Shown here: piece by piece, positions 1-8,214 of the stretch
How the letters are laid out: every line of letters starts with the position of its first letter
Numbering within the stretch: the stretch's first letter is position 1
Program-made: the position numbers and the translations under genes
Notes under the pieces: model-generated
What the model saw: the letters and a program-made list of their open reading frames with translations, nothing else
The model's database searches: none
What the model was told of the DNA's origin: nothing
Assembly (NCBI GenBank): GCA_937925925.1
Contig: CALANA010000099.1
Location: forward strand, 1 to 35,628
Direction: 5' to 3'
Length of the DNA stretch: 35,628 nt
From: an uncultured Chloroflexales bacterium
GTDB taxonomy: Bacteria > Chloroflexota > Chloroflexia > Chloroflexales > Chloroflexaceae

Positions 1-827
1 GCAGCGTCAGCGACATCACCGTTGTCCCAGCGCGGACAATCCGCTATCCTGAAAGCGATGGCAAGCCGATGGCCGACAATACGCGCCAGTTTCGCTGGAT
101 TGTACTCATCAAGGAAAACCTCGAAACCCTGTTTGCAGACCAGGCGGACGTGTTTGTGGCGGGCGACCTGCTCTGGTATCCGGTCGAAGGCGAGCCGGAG
201 ACCTGTCGTGCCCCGGACGCGATGGTGGTGTTTGGCCGACCCAAAGGCGACCGTGGCTCGTATCGGCAATGGGAGGAAGCGGGCATCGGGCCGCAGGTGG
301 TGTTTGAGATCGTGTCGCCGAAGAACAGCTTCCAGGAGATGCTGGACAAACTGGAATTCTATGACACCCACGGGGTGGAAGAATACTATGTCTACGATCC
401 CGACCCGGCCCGGAACCACCTGACGGGCTTTCAGCGGCAGGGGGAGAGGCTGCATCCGATACCGGAGATGCATGGCTGGGTCAGTCCACGCTTAGGCATC
501 CGCTTCGACCTGTCCGGCGCGGAGTTACAGCTCGTTCGACCGGATGGCACCCCATTTCGCAGCCATCGCGAACTGGAGCAGGCCCGCGAGCAAGAACGAC
601 TGGCCCGCGAGCAGGCGGAAGCAGCGCGGGAGCAAGAACGCGCGGCCCGCGAGCAAGAACGACTGGCGCGAGAGCAGGCCGAAGCAGCGCGGGCGCAAGC
701 CGAAGCAGCGCAGGCGCAAGAACGACTGGCCCGCGAGCAGGCTGAACAGCGGGCAGCGGCACTGGCGGCGCGCCTGCGGGCGCTGGGAATTGAGCCGGAT
801 GCGACCGAACCGGATAGGGCCGGATAG
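1..827 (+). CDS. Uma2-family (DUF820) PD-(D/E)xK-fold protein, 5' truncated by window edge
   Basis: The reading frame is open from base 3 and reads SVSDITVVPARTIRYPESDG before the first internal Met at 69. That is the usual Uma2 N-terminal segment, so the true start lies outside the window. The core shows the family pattern: APDAMVVF, VVFEIVSPKNS, then MLDKLEFYDTHGVEEYYVYDP, which supplies the D, E and K expected of a restriction-endonuclease-like site. The last 80 or so residues are a highly charged Glu/Arg/Gln/Ala repeat (EQERLAREQAEAAR units), predicted to be a coiled coil and common on Uma2 proteins of Chloroflexota and Cyanobacteria. The family is called putative endonuclease, but its cellular role is not established. 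It lies upstream of two other accessory genes in the same orientation. Family assignment is confident; activity is inferred from fold only. Confidence 0.88.
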   Translation, partial: SVSDITVVPARTIRYPESDGKPMADNTRQFRWIVLIKENLETLFADQADVFVAGDLLWYPVEGEPETCRAPDAMVVFGRPKGDRGSYRQWEEAGIGPQVVFEIVSPKNSFQEMLDKLEFYDTHGVEEYYVYDPDPARNHLTGFQRQGERLHPIPEMHGWVSPRLGIRFDLSGAELQLVRPDGTPFRSHRELEQAREQERLAREQAEAAREQERAAREQERLAREQAEAARAQAEAAQAQERLAREQAEQRAAALAARLRALGIEPDATEPDRAG

Positions 828-840
828 GGTAAAGGAGTAT

Positions 841-871
841 GCCTGGACAGCACCGTCACGCTTGTCCAGGC
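841..871 (+). terminator. Hairpin after the Uma2 gene
   Basis: A perfect 9-bp inverted repeat (GCCTGGACA at 841-849, TGTCCAGGC at 863-871) with a 13-nt loop lies 14 nt past the stop codon. There is no T-run, so this may be a weak or factor-dependent terminator, or a copy of the GCCTGGACT-type repeats seen elsewhere in the window. Confidence 0.3.
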
Positions 872-1032
872 TGACCGCAAGCGCAAAGGGGTAGAACGTT
901 CCACCTTCCAACGTTATAGAAGGGATACTGATTATGTCTCCACGCCCGGCAACCGTTTTTTTACGCCTGGCACTCCGGCGTGCGGCTCACGGTACAGGCT
1001 CGTCACGTGATTTTTATGGACAAAGGACAGCA

Positions 1033-1587
1033 ATGCAAACGCTCCCAGATCTCCGTACAATTCTGGCTGGCATACGCTGGGTACTGGTGGGTGGTATGGC
1101 GTTGCGGGCGTATATGCCTGAACGTATGACCCTTGATATTGATATCCTGGTACATGAACGTGATAGCACGGCTGTGCAGCAGGCATTGCTTACGGCGGGC
1201 TATATGGTCATCGCTCAGTTGAGCATTGGTGGGTTTACCATGAGTCCCCCCGTGGCCTCCCAGATGCCGATTGATGTGCTGACACGCGCCGATCCCTGGC
1301 TTGATCGCGTGCTTGATGCCCCCACCTATGACCAGGCGGGCTATCCTGTCTTAGCGCGACCCTACCTGTTGTTGCTGAAACTGCAGGCTGGTCGCTCTCA
1401 GGATCTGGCGGATATCCAACGATTGCTAGGAATGACGCCGCATCACCAGCGCCCACCCATCCGGGATCTGGTGGCACAGTATAGCCCGGAGTTCCTTGAG
1501 GACTATGATGCCTTAGTCACCCTGGCTGATCTTGAATTTGGCCCGCCGATTGATCCTGCGAACGAAGCGTCTATGAGCGATGAATAA
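1033..1587 (+). CDS. Nucleotidyltransferase-like protein (AbiEii/MenT-type fold)
   Basis: The 184-residue product begins MQTLPDLRTILAG and contains VLVGGMALRAY (residues about 15-25) followed by TLDIDILV. This is the GG-x(n)-DxD signature of the DNA polymerase beta-like nucleotidyltransferase fold, in the arrangement used by AbiEii and MenT-type toxins and by many orphan NTases. A third acidic residue is plausible in MPIDVLTRADPW. The ATG at 1033 is chosen because AAAGGAC sits about 7 nt upstream. The longer open frame from 934 has no Shine-Dalgarno, and its extra residues are low-complexity. No antitoxin-like partner is adjacent: the neighbours are Uma2 and DUF4058. The protein could be an orphan toxin-like NTase or a housekeeping nucleotide-modifying protein; no substrate can be read from the sequence. 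Confidence 0.7.
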   Translation: MQTLPDLRTILAGIRWVLVGGMALRAYMPERMTLDIDILVHERDSTAVQQALLTAGYMVIAQLSIGGFTMSPPVASQMPIDVLTRADPWLDRVLDAPTYDQAGYPVLARPYLLLLKLQAGRSQDLADIQRLLGMTPHHQRPPIRDLVAQYSPEFLEDYDALVTLADLEFGPPIDPANEASMSDE

Positions 1588-1605
1588 TAAGGAATCAGGC
1601 TGGCT

Positions 1606-1717
1606 CTAGCAACTAAGGAGGTATGGGATGGAACCGCCCTTCGCCGAATATCCCCCGCCTGCTCGACGAGATCGTCGAGCCTAGCAACTAAGGAGGTATG
1701 GGATGGAACCACCCTTC
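1606..1717 (+). repeat. Duplicated ribosome-binding site and start region (75-bp period)
   Basis: CTAGCAACTAAGGAGGTATG and the following GGATGGAACC occur at 1606-1635 and again at 1681-1710, each followed by xCCCTTC. The second copy is the real start of the DUF4058 gene. Between them, 1661-1680 is a near-perfect 20-bp palindrome (9-bp arms GCTCGACGA / TCGTCGAGC with a 2-nt centre). Confidence 0.85.
1628..1684 (+). other. 18-codon mini-ORF made by the start duplication
   Basis: The first copy of the duplicated start opens an 18-codon reading frame beginning MEPPFAEYPPPARR. It has a full AAGGAGG ribosome binding site and stops at the TAG inside the second copy, about 19 nt before the DUF4058 ATG. 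It may be a decayed 5' fragment of a tandem paralogue, or it may act as a leader peptide. Nothing in the sequence shows that it is functional. Confidence 0.4.
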
Positions 1718-2497
1718 CCTGGCATGGATCCCTATCTTGAATTACCGCGCCTGTGGCCGGATGTGCATCACCGGATGATTACCGTAATGTGCGATCAGCT
1801 TCAGACGCAACTGGTACCGCACTACATCGCGCAGATCACGCCCTACATCGCCATGGAGCAGATTGAGATTGCGTTGCCCCGCCGGGCGCTGGTGCCTGAT
1901 GTGGGGGTGTACGAGCGGGACACGCCCGGTGCAGTCGGTGTCGCGGCGGCCATTGATGCCCCACCCCTGACCGGCACGGCGGTGGTCGAAGTCCCGACCC
2001 GTTATGCCCGCATCGAGATCCGTGCCATCAACGACGAGACATTGATTACGGCCATCGAGCTGCTTTCGCCGGTCAACAAACGTCCCGGCGTGGATGGAGC
2101 CGATGCGTATGCGAAGAAACGTCAGGAAGTGTTGATGAGCGGCGTCCATCTGCTCGAAATTGACCTGCTGCGCGGAGGACGCCGTCCGCCGCTGGCCCGT
2201 CCCGATCCCTTGCCCGCCGCGCCATACTTCGTGTTCCTCTGCCGGGCCGAGCGCTGGCCGGAGGTGGCGATCTGGCCCTGTGCGCTGGCTCGCCCGTTGC
2301 CGACCGTCCCGGTGCCGTTACGCCGCCCCGACCCGGATGTCGCGCTACCCCTCACTCAGGTGTTGCACCAGGTCTACCACAACGCGCGCTATGACCTGCA
2401 GGTAGACTATCGCGCCGCCCCGCCCCCGCCTGACCTGGCCCCGGAGGAGGCGGCATGGCTCGATGCACACCTGCGCCAGTGCGGATTGCGTGCGTGA
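1703..2497 (+). CDS. DUF4058 family protein
   Basis: The 264-residue product starts MEPPFPGMDPYLELPRLWPD, the hallmark N-terminus of DUF4058 (PFPGMDPYLE then W-x-D-H). Further family-typical segments are PDVGVYERD, IEIRAINDETLITAIELLSP and KRQEVLMSGVHLLEIDLLRGG. The length matches the family. The last two resemble the E...LSP and K..E...H..EIDL elements of Uma2-type nucleases, so a nuclease-like fold is plausible but unproved. The ATG at 1703 follows a strong AAGGAGG with good spacing. DUF4058 and Uma2 genes often sit near each other in Chloroflexota and Cyanobacteria, as here. No function is established for the family, and none is suggested by the neighbouring genes beyond an accessory or defence-like setting. 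Confidence 0.9.
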   Translation: MEPPFPGMDPYLELPRLWPDVHHRMITVMCDQLQTQLVPHYIAQITPYIAMEQIEIALPRRALVPDVGVYERDTPGAVGVAAAIDAPPLTGTAVVEVPTRYARIEIRAINDETLITAIELLSPVNKRPGVDGADAYAKKRQEVLMSGVHLLEIDLLRGGRRPPLARPDPLPAAPYFVFLCRAERWPEVAIWPCALARPLPTVPVPLRRPDPDVALPLTQVLHQVYHNARYDLQVDYRAAPPPPDLAPEEAAWLDAHLRQCGLRA

Positions 2498-2551
2498 GGT
2501 GTGGGGCCGTTGGCTCCTGGCTGCGTTGAAGGCACCGTGATAGTACTTTTT

Positions 2552-2682
2552 GTACCTGTTTACCTTGCTCCTGGAAGCGCGGGCAAGCTGCGCGACGGTG
2601 GGCAGGACGCCCGCACGCCCAGGTCTCCGGCAGGTGGGACGCTCGCGCTCCCAGACGTGCGCATTCCCCGAGTCTGAACCGT
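2552..2682 (+). mobile_element. Miniature element flanked by an 11-bp direct repeat
   Basis: A GC-rich 131-bp block begins GTACCTGTTTAC and ends GTCTGAACCGT. It is bracketed by TAGTACTTTTT at 2541-2551 and 2683-2693, which looks like a target-site duplication. The interior carries GGGACGCTCGCGCTCCCAGA and related GC-rich dyads shared with blocks at 3037, 20660 and 28522. There is no coding capacity. Confidence 0.6.
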
Positions 2683-2693
2683 TAGTACTTTTT

Positions 2694-3427
2694 TCCCTAT
2701 TGCGTTTTGTAAGCAGCGGTAGTATAATCTACAATCACCAGAAGCGATCCCATTCCTTGATGAAAAAGAGCGTCGTAGCAACGGTATTTTACCGTTTTAT
2801 AACCATGTCGGAAATCTGATATATTAAGCTCCTGTTAATCACACAATGGAGTATCGGTTAAAGTTGGCTGGATTTACGTCTGAAATTAATCCTGAATAAA
2901 TTAAAAATCAGGCTAAGTCCTTGGGTTCGATTTCTTCATAACTTGGGTAGGAATGGTAATGAAGGTATATGGTAACGACACCCTCATCTTGTAAGAATGG
3001 GTAAGCCTCTGGAGGTCATCATCTGCGGTAGATCTTGTACGTGTTCACTCTGCTCTTGCGAGCAAGGGTTTCTTGTCTGTACATCCGTACATGCTCGATG
3101 GAAGGTGGGACGCTCACGCTCCCAGACATGCCTGTTCCCCCAGAGTGAACCATTTCGTCAACTCACTCGCATACCGCGCAAAGGTACACTGTCCGCTTTA
3201 TCCTGATCCAGCACAGGCTAATCCCAACATTTCGTTGTAGTCCGCAGTGCGCAAATACAACTGTCGCCAGAGAAAGGAGAAACGACACAAAGAGTCTCGC
3301 AGAGCTATGTTCGACCTGCATGACAGGAGTGAGGCATAACAAGCAGGCATAGAGAGCGCCTGTTGCGCTGATTGCGCTCCGCATCATCGGCTCATTTGGG
3401 GGATGTTACGAGTGTAGGAGGTATGTC
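2694..3427. other. Non-coding region before the large secreted protein
   Basis: About 730 nt without a credible gene. The first part is AT-rich with many stops in every frame. It contains one further copy of the GC-rich repeat (3037-3156). The final 200 nt hold no ORF with a ribosome binding site except the one for the gene at 3428 (AGGAGGT at 3416-3422). No clear sigma-70 promoter was found by eye. Confidence 0.5.
3037..3156 (+). repeat. Copy of the GTACGTGTTCAC element family
   Basis: It begins GTACGTGTTCACTC, contains GTGGGACGCTCACGCTCCCAGA (closely similar to 2636-2657) and ends GAGTGAACCATTTC. The ends carry a GTTCACT/AGTGAAC inverted repeat. Unlike the copies at 2552 and 28522, no flanking direct repeat is visible, so it may be an older or rearranged insertion. 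Confidence 0.5.
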
Positions 3428-6400
3428 ATGTATAGAGCAGCACCAGGAATTCATGTACGTAATCACTGGCTCATTTTAGGGATGTTACTGGCGGGGTTAA
3501 CACTGGTATTGTTGTGGTGGCCGCAGGCATTAATGGCCGACTTGAGAACCCCTACTTCCATTCCACGTACGGGAAAGGTTCCGGAGGTTGACGGTCAGTG
3601 CGACCAGGACGAGTATGCTGACGCGGTTGTTTTTGAATTTCCTGACGCTTTTGAAGTCATCGGTAAGGTGTTTCTGAAGCACGACGCCAATAATCTCTAC
3701 GTCTGTATGGTTGGTGCCTCATCGATCAACTCGACGGTTGGTCCCTTTGCCTCGGTGTACCTTGACACGAACAATGGTCGAGAATCGTTTGCGCAAAACG
3801 AAGATCTTGGCCTGCGCGTCGCAATCAACCAGGACGGGAATGGCGCTATCAGCGCCGTGCGCGGTACAGGGAGCGGCAATTATAGTGATGACCCCTCGCT
3901 TACCGGCTGGGAGGCGCGGGCAACCACCGGCAATCGTGACCAGGCCGAGTGGCAGATTCCGCTGCAGTTGATCCGTGCCAATCGATGCGATGCCTTTGGT
4001 CTCGCTGTGTACCATCATTGGATCACCACAGTTGGTGATGATTACGGTTGGCCGAGTAACACCTTTTATGATGTGCCTGAAACCTGGCAAACCGTCCGTC
4101 TGGCCGATATTCGCTGTGATACTGGTAAAATCGCCTATGTCTACCGTATTGATAGTACAACCGCCAGTCTGTTCAAGACAATGTTGGAAGGGCGTGGCTT
4201 CAGTGTCGAGTTGATTCTGCTTTCCGATGCACGCAGCGCAGACTTCAGTCCATTCGACCTGATTATTATTGCCGACGATACGGGCGATTTACAACAATGG
4301 CCTCCCGGCACGCCTGGTTCCAGTCCGGTGGCCGACCATATCCGCAACAGCGGGAAACCAATACTGGGCCTTGGCGAAGGTGGCTACGCCTTCTTTGGCA
4401 AACATGGGCTAGGTATCGGCTGGCCCAATGGCTGGCATGGGCCGCATGACCGGGTATCGCCCCAGAATACGAGTCTTGCGTACTGGCGCGAGCCGACTGA
4501 TTTTAGTGCCACCCCACCCGATCCGCTGGAACTCTACACCGTGCCTGTGAATGAAGTCGGTATTTACTTGCCCTCGGCACCCACAGCGGTGGAACTGGGC
4601 CTTGAGCCGGGCGATAAGCAACACGCCCCATTGATCTACGAACGGGGCGACTGTACCCAATTGTGGGGCTTCTCCGGTGGATCATCGCTTATGACTCCGA
4701 AGGGGCAAGATCTCTTTGTGAATGCGGTGGTGTTTGGCATCAACCAGCAGTGTCCGCGCCCTGTAACGCCACCCGAAGACTGCGTGACCCTGCGCAAGAC
4801 GGCCGATCCACCTGCCGGTACGCTGGTTGGTATTGGCGCGGTGATCAACTACACCATCACGTATACGGTAAAAGACGATCCGCGTTGCGCCCGGCAGCGG
4901 GCCGTGATCGAAGATAGTCTGCCAGACCGCACGCTGTTTGTGCCCAATAGTGCCGGGGCGGGCATTACCCCTGGAGCCGATCGGGTTATCCGATGGGACG
5001 TTGGCCCGCTTGCCGCTGGCGCGACGGGAGAGAGAAAGTTTGCCGTCAGCATCATCGACGCGATATGCAATGGGAAGCGTGAGGTCATGAACCAGGCGCG
5101 GCTGGTGACCGAGCAGGGGATCTTCACCAGCAACACCGTCACCCATCCGGTGGACTGCCCGCCTGTCATTCCCGATGGTACGCAACCCCCCTATGCCCAG
5201 GACGAGATCCAGATCTATCCCTATCCGCTTGTCGCCGGGCGGCCCACCGATCTCAGTGTGCGCATTCGTAATCTCCGCGACACACCCCAGACGGTCAATG
5301 TGACCTTTGAGAGTAGCCCGAACAATTTTGGTATTGGCATTCCCTTCAATACTCTGCCAGCCACCGGTAATCCACAGGTCGTTACCTTGCCACCATCGGG
5401 CGTGGTCGAGGTCAAGATTACCTGGACGCCCAGTCGCTCGGGCCATTACTGCATCCGCATCAGGATCCAGGGGACAGACAGTAACGCGCTGCCGGTGTTT
5501 ACCTATCGCAACCTGGATGTGATGGAAGATCTGCGTCCTGGCGTGACCGATGAACTACCGTTTATCGTTGGCAATCCAACTGACGCTGTAGCAACGGTGA
5601 ATCTGATCGTGGACAACACCTGTCCAGGATGGAGCGCCAGTGTGACACCGACACAACTGCTGAATATGACTCCGGGTGAAGTGCGGAATGCGACATTAAC
5701 CGTGATACCTCCCAATGATCGTCCGCTCGGTACGGCCTGTCACATTGACGTTCAAGGTTGGATTGGAGATCAGTTGATTGGCGGCATCCGCAAACTTGAT
5801 GTGCCACCAGTCCATCTGCCGCCGGCTAACCCACCGTGGATGGAGAAGGAGATCAAGTTCCGGCCGGATCCTCCCATTCTCAATCAGCAGGGCGAGGTGT
5901 GCATTGAGTTGCAGAATCCGATGCCTTTTGCCCGTACTGTTAGCGTTGACTTTGAATGGGCAGACTTTGGGGCTGGCATTATCTTTGCGCCGATCAGTTC
6001 GTTGAACAACATTACCTTACCGCCGAACAGCATTGATCTCTACTGCGTCCCGTGGACACCGGTGATAGTCGAACCCACACCAACATCAATGTCAGCACTA
6101 CAGAATAACGCCAGTCTACACCGCTGTATCCGGGTGCGACTACGACAAGCTGGCTTCAGGGATCAACTCAGCCAGCGGAATGTGGATGTCCGGCGGCTTC
6201 CGGTGCTGTCGCTGAATGATCTGGCGCAACTTGAGATTCCCATCAGGGTTGGGAATCTCAACGATCACCGTGTACCACTCCAGATCGACAAGATCCTGGT
6301 TGGGTTGCCACCAGAGCTGGTCATTCCCAGGATCTGGCCTGACCCACCACCGGAATTGCTACCTGGACAGACGCTCAACCTGACACTCGGCTTTGAGCGA

Positions 6401-6664
6401 GCGGCGACGCAGGTCAACCTGCTGGCGGATGAACTGCCGAAGTATGGGGATACCGCCCGCATAGACGTGAATGTTCTGCTGGATGGCGAGTCGGTGGGTG
6501 GCTTCACAGTCGAGTTTGAGCAGCAGCAGGGGCCAGAGCCAACACCGACCGCAACACCGACGACAACACCGATTGGAACACCAGACGCAACGCCGACTGC
6601 AACGCCAACATCGGGGCCAGTACCAGCGCAAAATCAGCTTTATCTACCGCTCATTCGACGCTAA
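3428..6664 (+). CDS. Large secreted multidomain protein with CBM9/DOMON-like, DUF11 and Ig-like domains
   Basis: The product has 1078 residues. A hydrophobic segment at about 14-32 followed by QALMA is a likely Sec signal with cleavage near residue 37. Residues about 45-215 (VDGQCDQDEYADA, then LYVCMVGASS and FASVYLDTNN) resemble a CBM9/DOMON-like sugar- or ligand-binding sandwich. Residues about 234-343 (KIAYVYRIDS, FDLIIIADD, ILGLGEGGYAFF) look like a flavodoxin or GATase1-like alpha/beta domain. Residues about 452-578 are DUF11-like, and several Ig-like beta domains follow. The tail from about 1037 is a Thr/Pro repeat ending LYLPLIRR, a C-terminal motif I associate with exported Chloroflexota proteins. 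The start has AGGAGGT upstream. The gene stands alone and ends in a strong terminator. The role is probably cell-surface binding or structure; no catalytic residues are evident. Confidence 0.8.
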   Translation: MYRAAPGIHVRNHWLILGMLLAGLTLVLLWWPQALMADLRTPTSIPRTGKVPEVDGQCDQDEYADAVVFEFPDAFEVIGKVFLKHDANNLYVCMVGASSINSTVGPFASVYLDTNNGRESFAQNEDLGLRVAINQDGNGAISAVRGTGSGNYSDDPSLTGWEARATTGNRDQAEWQIPLQLIRANRCDAFGLAVYHHWITTVGDDYGWPSNTFYDVPETWQTVRLADIRCDTGKIAYVYRIDSTTASLFKTMLEGRGFSVELILLSDARSADFSPFDLIIIADDTGDLQQWPPGTPGSSPVADHIRNSGKPILGLGEGGYAFFGKHGLGIGWPNGWHGPHDRVSPQNTSLAYWREPTDFSATPPDPLELYTVPVNEVGIYLPSAPTAVELGLEPGDKQHAPLIYERGDCTQLWGFSGGSSLMTPKGQDLFVNAVVFGINQQCPRPVTPPEDCVTLRKTADPPAGTLVGIGAVINYTITYTVKDDPRCARQRAVIEDSLPDRTLFVPNSAGAGITPGADRVIRWDVGPLAAGATGERKFAVSIIDAICNGKREVMNQARLVTEQGIFTSNTVTHPVDCPPVIPDGTQPPYAQDEIQIYPYPLVAGRPTDLSVRIRNLRDTPQTVNVTFESSPNNFGIGIPFNTLPATGNPQVVTLPPSGVVEVKITWTPSRSGHYCIRIRIQGTDSNALPVFTYRNLDVMEDLRPGVTDELPFIVGNPTDAVATVNLIVDNTCPGWSASVTPTQLLNMTPGEVRNATLTVIPPNDRPLGTACHIDVQGWIGDQLIGGIRKLDVPPVHLPPANPPWMEKEIKFRPDPPILNQQGEVCIELQNPMPFARTVSVDFEWADFGAGIIFAPISSLNNITLPPNSIDLYCVPWTPVIVEPTPTSMSALQNNASLHRCIRVRLRQAGFRDQLSQRNVDVRRLPVLSLNDLAQLEIPIRVGNLNDHRVPLQIDKILVGLPPELVIPRIWPDPPPELLPGQTLNLTLGFERAATQVNLLADELPKYGDTARIDVNVLLDGESVGGFTVEFEQQQGPEPTPTATPTTTPIGTPDATPTATPTSGPVPAQNQLYLPLIRR

Positions 6665-6710
6665 TCTGGCGCCAGGCATTCATACGAATGTGAAACGATC
6701 ACCTGACCGG

Positions 6711-6747
6711 GCCAGGAACCAGCGATTTGCGCTGGTTCCTGGCTTTT
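6711..6747 (+). terminator. Strong rho-independent terminator
   Basis: A perfect 14-bp stem (GCCAGGAACCAGCG at 6711-6724 with CGCTGGTTCCTGGC at 6730-6743), a 5-nt loop ATTTG and a following TTTT. It lies 47 nt after the stop codon of the large secreted protein. Confidence 0.92.
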
Positions 6748-6812
6748 CAATTTCTCTGGTGGGCACCTGCGCTCCACTCGGTATGTATGGAGCTAGATTG
6801 GCGGCAGTATCG

Positions 6813-6860
6813 TCTGCATCCAAGACTGCGTGGTGGCGGAGGTGCAGGGGCCTGTGACCG
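6813..6860 (+). repeat. Interspersed repeat AGACTGCGT...GGGGCCTG
   Basis: The segment CAAGACTGCGTGGTGGCGGA followed by GGTGCAGGGGCCTG is about three-quarters identical to the reverse complement of 16597-16642. It is therefore a dispersed repeat present in two orientations in this window. No coding function is visible. Confidence 0.5.
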
Positions 6861-6976
6861 CCCCCCACCCCCAGCAGGAGGGCCGGGGAGATGACAGCGT
6901 TTTCCTGTATCCCAACGCGATATAAGGAAACACCCTACCCGTGTGAACCGTAAACCGCTCGGTGCCTGCCATCGTT

Positions 6977-7150
6977 GCTGGGCCGTATGTCAGCGGTATC
7001 AGACGGCCATCTGGATGGTTCACTCGTGCCGTTGGTCAGCGCCTCAGCGATTCGAACCTGGCCGCTGGGCCGCATGTCAGCGGTATCAGACGGCCATCTG
7101 GATGGTTCACTCGTGTCGTTGGTCGGCGCCTCAGCGATTCGAACTGATGG
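6977..7150 (+). repeat. 87-bp tandem duplication
   Basis: The unit starting GCTGGGCCGTATGTCAGCGG at 6977 recurs at 7064 with only a few substitutions and runs through TCAGCGATTCGAAC in both copies. The period is 87 bp, a multiple of three, so several frames stay open by chance. No ribosome binding site or known protein motif supports translation. Confidence 0.85.
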
Positions 7151-7173
7151 CGCGGCGGCGCGCAGGCCCGCCT

Positions 7174-7456
7174 CCTATCGCTTCCCCCGCTGGGAGGGCC
7201 TTGATGCGGCTCCCCGCTGGGGGGGGTATCTTGATGCGGCTCCCCGCTGGGAGGGCCTTGATGCGGCTCCCCGCTGGGAGGGCCTTGATGCGGCTCCCCG
7301 CTGGGGGGGCCTTGATGCGGCTCCCCGCTGGGGGGGCCTTGATGCGGCTCCCCGCTGGGAGGGCCTTGATGCGGCTCCCCGCTGGGAGGGCTTGATGCGG
7401 CTCTCCACTGGGGGGGGCTTGATGCGGCTCCCCGCTGGGAGGGCCTTGATGCCGCA
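7174..7456 (+). repeat. 27-bp minisatellite, about ten copies
   Basis: The unit is CCCCGCTGGGAGGG then CCTTGATGCGGCT. TTGATG recurs at 7201, 7231, 7258, 7285, 7312, 7339, 7366, 7392, 7419 and 7446, giving periods of 30, 27 (five times), 26, 27 and 27 bp. Variation is mostly GAGGG versus GGGGG in the G-run. The array immediately follows the 87-bp duplication. The near-27-bp period keeps several frames open on both strands, encoding nine-residue repeats such as GLDAAPRWE on one strand and PPSGEPHQG on the other. The 26-bp unit shifts frame, which argues against selection on any one protein. Confidence 0.92.
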
Positions 7457-7760
7457 CCACCGAGCAGTACACAAACAAACCGACCTGTGAGAAATGCCTC
7501 CTCCCTCGTATCTGTACAAAATACCACAAATAATGGATGTGAATAAATACACAACACAAAAAACGTACTGTTTCGCTTGAGGAATGGATAAAAATAACCG
7601 TGTGAAACAAAGTACAAAGAGAAGGAGAACAATGATTTTCTGGGAAAATATCAAAACAGGTTTGTGATTGATGGTTCAAGAAATAAAAAAAGAAACCATT
7701 ATTGATCTTACAGTTATACGTGCAGTCAATTTCCAGTTAATATGTTATAAGATATGATAA
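7457..7760. other. AT-rich non-coding spacer
   Basis: After the minisatellite the base composition switches abruptly to AT-rich DNA with runs of A and T. No credible ORF, hairpin terminator or known repeat was recognised in this stretch. Confidence 0.5.
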
Positions 7761-7765
7761 TTCTA

Positions 7766-7794
7766 TTGACAAGGCATATACCCTATGCTACATT
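7766..7794 (+). promoter_or_regulatory. Sigma-70-type promoter
   Basis: TTGACA at 7766-7771, a 17-nt spacer and TACATT at 7789-7794 preceded by TGC (extended -10). The predicted transcription start is near 7801. The nearest downstream gene start is at 8370, so the transcript would have an unusually long leader or be a separate RNA. Confidence 0.55.
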
Positions 7795-7800
7795 AACACT

Positions 7801-8012
7801 GAGCCAGAAACAAATCTTGCCTAACGTGTCATCACAGAGTGATCGTACTGTTCGTTGTAAGCAAGATTCCAGGACTGAGGACAGATGCCCGACCGGGAGA
7901 GTCGGGATGCCGGGGATATACATCGCTTTTAGGATAGAGCAATCCTACTGGCAGGAGCGTTACCCGGGCTTGAGACTGGAATCTGATGTACAAGCGCAGG
8001 TCTTGTTGCGCT
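7801..8012 (+). ncRNA. Candidate structured RNA or long leader
   Basis: Downstream of the promoter at 7766 there is a run of short inverted repeats. They are AATCTTGC 7813-7820 with GCAAGATT 7861-7868 (enclosing AACG/CGTT and TCAC/GTGA), CCCGAC 7888-7893 with GTCGGG 7901-7906, TAGGAT 7930-7935 with ATCCTA 7942-7947, and GCGCA 7994-7998 with TGCGC 8007-8011. The 86-codon ORF that crosses this region from 7754 has no ribosome binding site and no family likeness. I do not recognise a known riboswitch class, so this is a structural suggestion only. Confidence 0.3.
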
Positions 8013-8214
8013 GATGCCTATGTCACCATGAGCGCCACAAGAAGCATACCTTGCACACGATGCGCGACGCTTCGGTGCATGCGGTATGGCCGATCAACTC
8101 AACTGTTGCCCTACGACCTCTCTCTATCTATTGTCTTATATATCGTGCGATGACGTTGTTTTCGTCACACGCAATACTGGCAGGTCTGAAAACGCCTGGT
8201 CTACGGTGGCATGA

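Noticed and set aside
4682..5446. 254-codon antisense ORF inside the secreted-protein gene
   Set aside because: Antisense shadow of a well supported gene; no ribosome binding site or known family.
7174..7456. CRISPR array
   Set aside because: Units are head-to-tail without unique spacers and there are no cas genes. The two-copy repeats at 16388 and 26689 fail for the same reason.
6943..7490. Plus-strand ORFs of 150 and 171 codons over the 87-bp and 27-bp repeats
   Set aside because: Open by repeat periodicity; no start signal and no recognisable domain.
7036..7632. Minus-strand ORFs of 159-198 codons across the 27-bp array
   Set aside because: They encode only PPSGEPHQG-type repeats and an AT-rich lead-in, appear in three frames at once because the unit length is a multiple of three, and have no ribosome binding site.
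7754..8014. 86-codon ORF downstream of the 7766 promoter
   Set aside because: Its start overlaps the promoter, it has no ribosome binding site, and the region is full of stem-loops.
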